A DNA stretch of 16,726 bases, from the NCBI GenBank assembly GCA_937974555.1, contig CALJKR010000070.1:1-16726 (forward strand), read 5' to 3'. Origin of the DNA: an uncultured Flavobacteriales bacterium. Its GTDB lineage: Bacteria; Bacteroidota; Bacteroidia; Flavobacteriales_D; Sanyastnellaceae. The translations under genes and the position numbers were made by a program. Positions 1 to 6,831 of this stretch are shown here, piece after piece (the first letter of the stretch is position 1; each line of letters begins with the position of its first letter). Below the pieces are notes generated by a model. That model had not been told where the DNA came from. It saw only the letters and a program-made list of their open reading frames with translations, and did no database searches.

Positions 1-1219
1 TTTTTCTCTTGATGTCAAAGTTGAAGTCCCTCACATATTTGGTTTTTCCAAATCCAAGGGTGTTTACTTTATACCCTTCGGTAAGGGCATTTACTCCTGT
101 GTATTGTGTTGTATCCAGGCAATTGGCTGCAGCGTAGCTTGCTGAGATTTGCGTGCCATATTTCCCGCCCAGTTTAGAACCTTTGGGAAGAGAGTAGTAC
201 ACTTCCAACATATAGCTTGCCTCTCCAGTAAGCGGTGTAGCGTAAGGATACAATGTTGCCGCCAAGTTGTAGGTATGTTGTTTGGTAATCGCAGGGGTAT
301 AATTCACGGGGACATCAAATAATTTGAGATTGCGGTCACCTCTGAAACTGAGGTTGTCTATGCTTTTGGCCATCACATTGACACCGAATCCCTTTTTGCT
401 GTAGGATGAATTGAAGAAAATTCCTTTCCCTTGTCGGTAGATATATCCATTGTCGGCACTGGGATCATTGATCTTCTGAGCGTATTCTCCCATCATCATC
501 CAATTGCCTCGTTGCACTTGAACACGTCCTGAGTACATAGCAACGTTGTCAGGAATTACAAAAACCAAAGTGTCAACAAAACGATTTCCTCCCGGTTGAT
601 AGCGACTGACAAAATTCCCCCCTACCATGACGCGGGTTTTGGCATCGCCCCATTTTTTGACCAACTCGTTGATCCAAATTTCTGTATCAAAGCCGCGAAT
701 GGTTCCATCTGCATGGATGATTTGATTGTCAAAGTCCAATCGTTGCTTTCCCCAGATTCCTTTCAAAGTCACACCAGAGGTAGGTCTGAAGATTACGCGT
801 GTTCCGTCCAACGCATTGTCAATTCCCAAGTTGGGTTCCCAATACGTGCGCAAGGTTAAGCCATTGCCAAATTGCTCATAGAAATTACCAATGGTGATTT
901 CCAAGGTAGAATCTGCATAGGTTACATATCGATTTCCGATGCCCGTTCCTTTGTATCTGTTTTGGGCACTATATCCTTGAATGGCATTTTGATAAGTTTC
1001 AATGCGCCAACCTGCGGAAACTTTTCCGTGGGTATATAAAAAATTTCCAAACCCATTGATGGAGGCTTTGGATGCTGGAACCGTGGCATTGATCAGGCTA
1101 TCGGCACTGTATTGTTGGGCCAAGAACTGAAAGTTTCCCCTAAGCACTCCTTGGGGGGTATTTTGTGCCTGAAGCAGCGATGGCAAAAACAGAAGAACCG
1201 CGTATAGTAGTTTTTTCAT
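1..1219 (-). CDS. DUF6029-like secreted/outer-membrane protein (partial, C-terminus beyond window)
   Basis: An open frame of 406 codons starts at ATG 1219-1217 and runs off the left edge without a stop. The first ~18 residues (MKKLLYAVLLFLPSLLQAQ) look like a type I signal peptide cleaved after LQA, so the product leaves the cytoplasm. The rest is rich in alternating aromatic and polar stretches such as GNFLYTHGKVSAGWR, ITIGNFYEQFGNGL and GVNVMAKSIDNLSFRG, as expected for amphipathic beta strands of an outer-membrane barrel. From memory the pattern resembles the Bacteroidota family DUF6029, whose function is not established. No catalytic motif is visible. The gene lies 20 bases after the phosphohexomutase stop on the same strand, so the two are probably co-transcribed. 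No clear ribosome-binding site precedes the ATG. The family name is an inference; that it is exported and beta-rich is better supported. Confidence 0.7.
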   Translation of the reverse strand, partial: MKKLLYAVLLFLPSLLQAQNTPQGVLRGNFQFLAQQYSADSLINATVPASKASINGFGNFLYTHGKVSAGWRIETYQNAIQGYSAQNRYKGTGIGNRYVTYADSTLEITIGNFYEQFGNGLTLRTYWEPNLGIDNALDGTRVIFRPTSGVTLKGIWGKQRLDFDNQIIHADGTIRGFDTEIWINELVKKWGDAKTRVMVGGNFVSRYQPGGNRFVDTLVFVIPDNVAMYSGRVQVQRGNWMMMGEYAQKINDPSADNGYIYRQGKGIFFNSSYSKKGFGVNVMAKSIDNLSFRGDRNLKLFDVPVNYTPAITKQHTYNLAATLYPYATPLTGEASYMLEVYYSLPKGSKLGGKYGTQISASYAAANCLDTTQYTGVNALTEGYKVNTLGFGKTKYVRDFNFDIKRK

Positions 1220-1239
1220 GGTCAAATATAATGGAGATC

Positions 1240-2952
1240 TTAACCGATCATTTCTTGTTCAATGGCTTTCATTCTGGCTTTCAATTTTTCTACTTGCTGG
1301 GTGTAGTGGTCTTGTCCCAAGAAATCCTCTTTCATGCTAAAATAAAATTTTATTTTTGGCTCGGTACCGCTGGGTCGAGCTGTGATGGTGGATCCGTCCG
1401 TTAATACAAATTGCATGACATTGGATGTGGGCAGTGACAAAGAGCCTTTGGTTCCATCGCTTTTGGTCCAAGTTTGATTCAGATAATCTCTCGTTTCATC
1501 AACAGGTACTCCGCCCAATTGTAAAGGAGGATGTTGTCTGAAGTTATTCATCATGTCCTTGATTTTTTGCATGCCCTCCAAGCCTTTGAGGGTAATGGAT
1601 ACAAGTTCTTCATGGTACAAGCCATAGCGGCTATATATCTCCATCAACATACCCCACAAACTACTTCCGTTGTTCAATGTATAGGCGCCGATCTCACTGA
1701 TGGCTGCAGCAGAAAGCACTGCATCTTTGTCTCTAACATCATCGCCGATCAAGTAACCATAGCTTTCTTCTCCGCCACACAAGAATTTTTCTTTTCCTTC
1801 TCGTTCTTTGATAACAGCTGCAATGTATTTAAATCCGGTCAAGGTGGAATAACAGGGGACGCCAAAAGAGTTTGCGATTTCCTCTATCAAGGTAGAAGTA
1901 ACAATGGTTCGTGCTGTAAAATAGGGCAAACCATTGGCGTGTGTTTTTCCCGCCTGCTGCAATTGATAGTAGGCCAATAAAGCGCCCGTCTGATTTCCGT
2001 TGAGTAACGCCATTTTTCCATTGAAGTCGCGGACGCACAATCCCACCCTGTCCGCATCGGGATCTGTTCCCAAAACCCAAGCTGCATTTATCTTTTCAGC
2101 CAAGTTGATGGCCATTTGCAATGCGGGTTTCTCTTCGGGATTGGGAGATTGTACAGTGGGGAAATTGCCATTGGGAATGGCTTGTTCTTCTACCACATGC
2201 ACATTGGTAAATCCCATCTTCTGCAGCAATTGGGGAACCATCGTGATGCCCGTTCCGTGGATCGAGGTGAAAACCATGGGGACATTGGCTTGGTGGGCGA
2301 TGGCCTCTTTTTGTCGAATCAAAGGCAGGGCCATGTTGATGTATTCTTGGTCAAAATCTTCATCAACCCAATGCAATAATGAATCATCTCCTTTGAATTT
2401 GACATTGTTCAGAGAACCAACGGCTCTTACACATTCGATTATTCCTTTGTCGTGCGGAGGCACCACTTGCCCGCCATCTTCCCAATAGACTTTGTATCCA
2501 TTGTATTCTGGTGGATTGTGTGAAGCGGTTATCACGATTCCCGATTGACACTTTAATTTTCTTACGGCAAATGAGAGCACGGGGGTTGGACGCAATTGCC
2601 TGAACAAGTACACATGAATGCCATTGGCGGTTAAAACATCGGCAGCCGCTTTGGCCAAATGATCCGATTGGTTTCTACTGTCGTAGGCAATGGCCACTTT
2701 GGCTTCATTGGGATATTGTTTTTTAATATAATCGGCCAATCCTTGGGTAGCGGCACCAATGGTGTATGGATTGATGCGCATGGAGCCAACCCCCATGACA
2801 CCCCGCAATCCACCGGTTCCAAATTCAAGGTCTTGATAAAATGCCTCTTGTAAGGCAACGCCATCTTCTTGAATCAATTGTTTAATCTCTGCTTGGGTTT
2901 GTAGATCAACGGCATCTACCAACCAGCTTTCTGCTCTTTCTTTTGCGTTCAT
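1240..2952 (-). CDS. Phosphoglucomutase/phosphomannomutase family phospho-sugar mutase
   Basis: A 570-residue alpha-D-phosphohexomutase, close in length to PgcA/PGM2-type enzymes, which interconvert hexose 1- and 6-phosphates in the cytoplasm. All family signatures are present in order: N-terminal FGTGGLRG (44-51), phosphoserine loop TASHNP (142-147, Ser144), metal site GTDPDADR (295-302; Asp297, Asp299, Asp301), sugar-specificity loop GGEESYGY (393-400) and phosphate-binding RPSGTEPK (526-533). The start is taken at ATG 2952-2950, because the family N-terminus begins there and this ATG overlaps the reductase stop as ATGA, a usual sign of translational coupling. A Met codon in the same frame at 3033 would add 27 residues that lie inside the reductase gene and match nothing in the family. 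Substrate preference (glucose versus mannose) cannot be settled from sequence alone. It could supply glucose 1-phosphate for glycogen or nucleotide-sugar synthesis. Confidence 0.95.
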   Translation of the reverse strand: MNAKERAESWLVDAVDLQTQAEIKQLIQEDGVALQEAFYQDLEFGTGGLRGVMGVGSMRINPYTIGAATQGLADYIKKQYPNEAKVAIAYDSRNQSDHLAKAAADVLTANGIHVYLFRQLRPTPVLSFAVRKLKCQSGIVITASHNPPEYNGYKVYWEDGGQVVPPHDKGIIECVRAVGSLNNVKFKGDDSLLHWVDEDFDQEYINMALPLIRQKEAIAHQANVPMVFTSIHGTGITMVPQLLQKMGFTNVHVVEEQAIPNGNFPTVQSPNPEEKPALQMAINLAEKINAAWVLGTDPDADRVGLCVRDFNGKMALLNGNQTGALLAYYQLQQAGKTHANGLPYFTARTIVTSTLIEEIANSFGVPCYSTLTGFKYIAAVIKEREGKEKFLCGGEESYGYLIGDDVRDKDAVLSAAAISEIGAYTLNNGSSLWGMLMEIYSRYGLYHEELVSITLKGLEGMQKIKDMMNNFRQHPPLQLGGVPVDETRDYLNQTWTKSDGTKGSLSLPTSNVMQFVLTDGSTITARPSGTEPKIKFYFSMKEDFLGQDHYTQQVEKLKARMKAIEQEMIG

Positions 2953-3830
2953 TGTATTTTTTGCCAATCCTCCCAACAATGTTCCAATTGTTTCCGCCAA
3001 TGCATCGGTTCGATTCCCGTGTCCTTGTTCCATTTGTTGTGGTTCAAATATGAGTACGACGGTCGTTTGGCCTTTTGCGGAAACATTGCACTGCTCACTG
3101 CATGAAGGGTAATTTGTTTTTGATTGAATTGAAATATCGTTTGTGCAAATTCATGCCACGTTGTCTCTCCTTGTGGACTGTAATGATAGGTTCCAGAGGG
3201 TGAAAAAACCTCATGATCTATTAGGATGGCGGAACATAAATCTGCAGATAAATCCTTGACATAGGTTGGGCTCCCCACTTGATCATTCACCACACGAAGT
3301 TCGGTTTGTTTCTCCGCCAATTGAATCATGGTCTTGAAGAAATTTTTTCCTCTTGTGGAATACAACCATGCCACGCGCACGATGGTATGTTTCGAAAAGT
3401 GACGACGCACTTGTTCTTCACCATGCCATTTGGAAAGTCCATAGGCATTGATGGGCGCAATTGGATCTTCCTCCGTTAATCCATTTTTTGAGGCGATTCC
3501 CGGAAAAACATAGTCCGTGCTGAAATACCAAAACCAAACAGATGAGGGATGGTACTTGGCAAACCATGCAATACTTTCACTGTTCACAGTATTGCACTGG
3601 GCCGTCTCATCTTCAGCCAAGTCGACTTGGGTATAAGCGGCGCAATGGAAAATGATGTCGTAACTTTTATCTTTAAAAAAGGAAGCAATGGATTCTTCAA
3701 CACCGCAATCCAATTCGCTTCTTTTCGGAGTGTCGATTTGGACATTGGGAAAACGAGCCAACAAGTCCGCCGCCAGGTAATATCCCAACTGACCACTTGT
3801 TCCTGTGACCAAAATTCGCTTGATTTCCAT
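2949..3830 (-). CDS. rfbD: dTDP-4-dehydrorhamnose reductase-like (RmlD) short-chain dehydrogenase
   Basis: A 293-residue extended SDR protein. The nucleotide-binding glycine motif is VTGTSGQLG (8-16). The catalytic triad is visible as STDYVF (104-109) and YGLSK (Tyr130, Lys134). RmlD-type sections follow: VRVAWLYS (151-158), the DQVGSPTYVKDL block (183-194), a GTYHYSPQGETTWHEFAQ block, and a C-terminal KRPSYSYLNHNKW block. RmlD reduces dTDP-4-dehydro-L-rhamnose to dTDP-L-rhamnose with NAD(P)H, a precursor of surface polysaccharides. No rfbA, rfbB or rfbC partner is in the window, so the gene is either an outlier of a pathway encoded elsewhere or acts on a related 4-keto sugar. It is first in a minus-strand cluster with the mutase (4-base overlap), and is divergent from ribF across a 73-base gap. 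The SDR family is secure; the exact substrate is inferred. Confidence 0.85.
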   Translation of the reverse strand: MEIKRILVTGTSGQLGYYLAADLLARFPNVQIDTPKRSELDCGVEESIASFFKDKSYDIIFHCAAYTQVDLAEDETAQCNTVNSESIAWFAKYHPSSVWFWYFSTDYVFPGIASKNGLTEEDPIAPINAYGLSKWHGEEQVRRHFSKHTIVRVAWLYSTRGKNFFKTMIQLAEKQTELRVVNDQVGSPTYVKDLSADLCSAILIDHEVFSPSGTYHYSPQGETTWHEFAQTIFQFNQKQITLHAVSSAMFPQKAKRPSYSYLNHNKWNKDTGIEPMHWRKQLEHCWEDWQKIQ

Positions 3831-3903
3831 TGGAGGAGCAAGATAAGAAATTCTTCCGCAGCCAACAATGATTTACCTTAGCAGCGGAAAGAGTAAAGAG
3901 TAA
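3831..3903. promoter_or_regulatory. Divergent promoter region between rfbD-like gene and ribF
   Basis: The 73-base gap separates two outward-facing genes and so should hold both promoters. On the minus strand a TTG (plus positions 3863-3865) lies 17 bases from TATCTTG (plus 3839-3845), close to the Bacteroidota TTG/TAnnTTTG pattern; this would place the transcript start almost at the ATG. On the plus strand TACCTTAG (3874-3881) is a weaker -7 match without a clear -33 TTG. Six-base arms TTCCGC and GCGGAA form a loose inverted repeat in the gap. These are pattern matches only. Confidence 0.3.
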
Positions 3904-4836
3904 ATGAAGATTCACTACAGCGTACAAACCCTCCCACCGCATGTTAAAACCATTGTAACGGTGGGGACTTTTGATGGAGTACATGCAGGTCATGCTTCAA
4001 TTCTCAAGGCCATGGTGGACAAAGCCAGAACTTTGGGAGGACAAACCGTGGTTCTTTCTTTTGATCCACATCCTAAGAAAGTTCTATTTCCTGATGCAGA
4101 GGCTTTGCCACAAATTCAATCTCTTGATGAAAAAACAGCTTGTCTGGAGGAGTTGGGAATAGACCATTTTGTAATGCTTCCTTTTACTTTGGAGATGTCG
4201 AGATTGACGGCAGAAGATTATGTGAAAGAAATTTTGGTGGATGGCCTGCATGCCACCACCGTTTTTATGGGATATGATCACCGTTTTGGAAAAAACAGAA
4301 CTGGTGATATTCACCTCATGAGAAACCTCGGAGAAATCCATGGTTTTGATGTCGAGCAAATGGCAGCTTTTGCTCCACAGGATATTCCCATTAGTTCCAC
4401 CAAAATTAGATCCGCTCTCCAATCCGGAAATGTTCAGTTGGCCAAACAAATGTTGGGACGACCATTCATGTTATCCGGTGAGGTGATTCATGGGCAAAAA
4501 TTGGGAAGAACCATTGGTTTTCCAACAGCCAATTTGCAAGTTCATGGAACCGATAAAATTCTTCCCTTGAATGGGGTTTATGCCGCAAGAACAGTGATTG
4601 AAGGCAAATCCTATGCAGTGGCTTTGAATATTGGAAATCGCCCCACGGTTGCTCAAGAACGCGTCATACATGTGGAAGGATATATTCTTGATTTTTCTGG
4701 AGATCTATATGGAAAAAATCTTACTTTAGAATTGCATGAGCGTATTCGTGAGGAAAAGAAGATGGATGGATTGCCTGCGCTGATTCTACAATTAGAAAAT
4801 GATGTACAATGGGTAAGAGACTATTTTTCTTCTTGA
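3904..4836 (+). CDS. ribF: Bifunctional riboflavin kinase/FAD synthetase
   Basis: A 310-residue protein of the usual RibF length that makes FMN from riboflavin and then FAD from FMN, using ATP, in the cytoplasm. The N-terminal adenylyltransferase half carries the nucleotidyltransferase motif GTFDGVHAGH (21-30), the SFDPHPKKV block (52-60) and ISSTKIR (163-169). The C-terminal kinase half (about 183-305) carries GRPFMLSGEVIHGQKLGR, GFPTAN (205-210) and the VEGYILDFSGDLYG block, with Glu258 in the place of the catalytic base. The ATG at 3904 is chosen because the family N-terminus starts just before the nucleotide motif; a purine-rich GGAAAGAG lies upstream but is not a convincing ribosome-binding site. 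The last 28 bases overlap the start of the leucine-rich-repeat gene, implying one transcript. Confidence 0.96.
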   Translation: MKIHYSVQTLPPHVKTIVTVGTFDGVHAGHASILKAMVDKARTLGGQTVVLSFDPHPKKVLFPDAEALPQIQSLDEKTACLEELGIDHFVMLPFTLEMSRLTAEDYVKEILVDGLHATTVFMGYDHRFGKNRTGDIHLMRNLGEIHGFDVEQMAAFAPQDIPISSTKIRSALQSGNVQLAKQMLGRPFMLSGEVIHGQKLGRTIGFPTANLQVHGTDKILPLNGVYAARTVIEGKSYAVALNIGNRPTVAQERVIHVEGYILDFSGDLYGKNLTLELHERIREEKKMDGLPALILQLENDVQWVRDYFSS

Positions 4837-5414
4837 TGCTCATCCTCCCTGTTGCCTTGGCACAGGGACAATGCCTAAACGCTCAAGATCTAGATACCTG
4901 TAGGGTGTACAAAAGTATTGAATCGATTAAGGGAAATGAGCAACAAGTATATCGGGTTGATCTGTCCAAAAAGAAATTAACGGCCATTCCACCTGAGGTG
5001 ATGGGCCTCCCCCATTTGCAAGAATTGGTACTCAATAAAAATCAAATCAAAGAGATTCCAAGTGAGATTAAAAATTGCAAGGAGTTACAAAGGTTGGTCA
5101 TGCAGTACAATCTCATAGATAGTCTTCCTCCTGCCTTGTTTGAATTGACCCAATTGAAAAAGCTCGATTTGGGATTCAATGATTTATTTACAGTTCCTGA
5201 TGGCATTGGGGATTTACAGAATCTTGAAGTATTGGCACTTTGGGACAATCCCATTGGTATTTATTCTCGCGAATTATTGCGTTTGGATAAACTAAAACAT
5301 TTGGATTTGCTCAATAATCCTATCAATGAGAGCATTCAGCGCGCGCTGCGCGAGGGTTTGCCCAAATGTAAATTTTATTTTTCCTATCCCTGCAATTGTG
5401 AAGTGGGGTGGTGA
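4809..5414 (+). CDS. Secreted leucine-rich-repeat protein
   Basis: A 201-residue protein with a signal peptide (MGKRLFFFLMLILPVALAQG, likely cleavage after ALA), so it is predicted to be exported. Residues 48-175 form about six leucine-rich repeats of ~23 residues with the LxxLxLxxNxIxxIPxxI pattern, for example LQELVLNKNQIKEIPSEI and LKKLDLGFNDLFTVPDGI. Four Cys (22, 31, 90, 187) plus a CNC pair near the end (195, 197) could form disulfides. There is no lipobox and no sorting tail. Such repeats generally bind proteins; the partner is unknown. The start lies inside ribF in another frame. An alternative ATG at 4836-4838 (TGATG with the ribF stop) is in the same frame, but it would remove the positively charged signal-peptide start, so 4809 is preferred. 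pepP begins 17 bases downstream, so ribF, this gene and pepP look like one operon. Confidence 0.85.
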   Translation: MGKRLFFFLMLILPVALAQGQCLNAQDLDTCRVYKSIESIKGNEQQVYRVDLSKKKLTAIPPEVMGLPHLQELVLNKNQIKEIPSEIKNCKELQRLVMQYNLIDSLPPALFELTQLKKLDLGFNDLFTVPDGIGDLQNLEVLALWDNPIGIYSRELLRLDKLKHLDLLNNPINESIQRALREGLPKCKFYFSYPCNCEVGW

Positions 5415-5431
5415 GTGATTACATTTGAAGT

Positions 5432-6709
5432 ATGAAGTACCAACAATTGTCTGCATCTTTTTATCAAGGTGCTCGTGAAAGAGTGTCTGCTCAATTGCCT
5501 GAAGGTGGAGTAGCCGTTTTTTTTAGCAATGATATTTATCCAACCAGTGCGGATGGAACCTTGCCTTTTAAGCAAGCGTCTGATATTTTTTACCTCTCAG
5601 GTGTTGATCAAGAAGAGACCATTTTGGTATTGTTCCCATCATCAAAGCAAAAAGCACTTCGCGAGATTTTGTTTGTAAGAGAAACCAATGACCATATTGC
5701 GGTATGGGAAGGCGCCAAGTTGAATAAACAACAGGCCAATGAGCAAACCGGAATTGCCAATATTCAATGGGTGAGTGAGTTTGAAAAGGTGATGCGCGTA
5801 ATCATGAATGAGGCCCAAATTTTGTGCTTAAATGACAACGCCCATACGCGAGCGACCATTGAAGTAGAAACCCGTGAAATGCGATGGAATGAGAAATTAA
5901 GAAGGGATTTCCCCAATCATTCCGTCTTTCGCGTGGCTCCGATTTTGCATCACGTTCGTGCGGTTAAAACACAAGAGGAAATTGATCAACTTCAACGTGC
6001 CATCAACATTACCCGTCAGGGTTTTGAACGCGTCATGAAAATGATGAAACCTGGTTTGATGGAGTATGAAATTGAAGCTGAATACGCACATGAATTTTTG
6101 CGCAATGGATCAAGAGGTTTCGCCTACACCCCTATCATAGCTTCAGGCGGAAGCGCTTGTGTCTTGCACTACATCGCCAATGATTTGCCTTGCAAAGACG
6201 GTGATTTGATTTTGATGGATGTCGGGGCAGAATATGGCAATTACAATGCAGATATGACCCGATGTATCCCGGTGAACGGAAAATTTACGCCCCGTCAGAA
6301 GGAGGTTTACAATGCTGTTCTCCGTGTAATGGAAGGTGCCAAGAAATTATTGCGTCCTGGTGTGATGATGTCCGACTACCATACGCAAGTGGGTGAATTG
6401 ATGCAGCCTGAATTGGTTGCTTTGGGATTGTTGACGTCAGAAGAAGCCAAAAATCCATTGGCGTATAAAAAATATTTTATGCACGGCACCAGCCACTTTT
6501 TGGGATTGGATGTGCATGATGTGGGCGATTGGAATATCCCTATAGAAGCGGGCAATGTATTTACAGTGGAACCAGGAATTTATATCCCAGAGGAGAATAT
6601 CGGAATTAGAATAGAAAATAATGTGGTTGTAACGGAAGGCGAAGTTTTGGACATGTTTGCGGATTTTCCAACGACAGTAGAGGAAATTGAAGCCATGATG
6701 GCACATTAA
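5432..6709 (+). CDS. pepP: Xaa-Pro aminopeptidase, M24B family
   Basis: A 425-residue cytoplasmic metallopeptidase that removes the N-terminal residue before a proline. The N-terminal creatinase/aminopeptidase P domain (about 1-165) includes SNDIYPTSADGTLPFKQ and SDIFYLSGV. The C-terminal pita-bread domain has all five metal ligands of the M24 family: Asp263 (LMDVGAEYG), Asp274 (ADMTR), His355 (HGTSHFLGLDVHD), Glu380 (VEPGIYI) and Glu395 (RIENNV), with His362 also conserved. No signal peptide is present. It lies 17 bases after the leucine-rich-repeat gene and is followed by a hairpin terminator, so it should be the last gene of that transcript. Family assignment is firm. Its pairing with ribF and an LRR gene suggests no shared pathway. 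Confidence 0.95.
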   Translation: MKYQQLSASFYQGARERVSAQLPEGGVAVFFSNDIYPTSADGTLPFKQASDIFYLSGVDQEETILVLFPSSKQKALREILFVRETNDHIAVWEGAKLNKQQANEQTGIANIQWVSEFEKVMRVIMNEAQILCLNDNAHTRATIEVETREMRWNEKLRRDFPNHSVFRVAPILHHVRAVKTQEEIDQLQRAINITRQGFERVMKMMKPGLMEYEIEAEYAHEFLRNGSRGFAYTPIIASGGSACVLHYIANDLPCKDGDLILMDVGAEYGNYNADMTRCIPVNGKFTPRQKEVYNAVLRVMEGAKKLLRPGVMMSDYHTQVGELMQPELVALGLLTSEEAKNPLAYKKYFMHGTSHFLGLDVHDVGDWNIPIEAGNVFTVEPGIYIPEENIGIRIENNVVVTEGEVLDMFADFPTTVEEIEAMMAH

Positions 6710-6752
6710 ACTTAGTATCGCGGAGTATTGCGTCCGCTTCTAATCATGAGCA

Positions 6753-6800
6753 AAAAGGGAAGTGTTAAACTGGAGACGTTTACATTTCCCTTTTGTTTTT
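6753..6800 (+). terminator. Rho-independent terminator after pepP
   Basis: Arms 6753-6770 and 6778-6794 pair around a 7-base loop: AAAAGGGAA with TTCCCTTTT, then one G-T wobble, TGT with ACA, a single bulged T, and AAAC with GTTT. The stem is followed by a T-rich tail (TTTTGTTTTT). It sits 43 bases after the pepP stop and before the next promoter. Confidence 0.75.
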
Positions 6801-6831
6801 AGTGCTACATTCGGCACACATTTAGGAAATC
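6801..6831 (+). promoter_or_regulatory. Possible promoter of the M14 peptidase gene
   Basis: TACATTCG (6806-6813) is one base from the TAnnTTTG -7 element and lies 18 bases before the ATG, just after the pepP terminator. No TTG is found at the expected -33 spacing, so the call is weak. Confidence 0.2.

Noticed and set aside
2000..2488. 162-residue plus-strand frame antisense to the phosphohexomutase
   Set aside because: Composition reflects the complement of a well-conserved gene, and no family motif or signal is seen.
2953..3033. Longer N-terminus for the phosphohexomutase starting at 3033
   Set aside because: The 27 extra residues match no family feature and lie inside the reductase gene, while ATG 2952 overlaps its stop as ATGA and fits the family N-terminus.
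5336..5356. GC-rich GCGCGCTGCGCG run in the LRR gene
   Set aside because: It lies within coding sequence for a helical end of the repeat domain; a single occurrence, with no sign of a mobile or replication element.
6719..6737. Short inverted repeat GCGGA...TCCGC after pepP
   Set aside because: Only five paired bases with an 8-base loop; the stronger hairpin at 6753-6794 explains termination.
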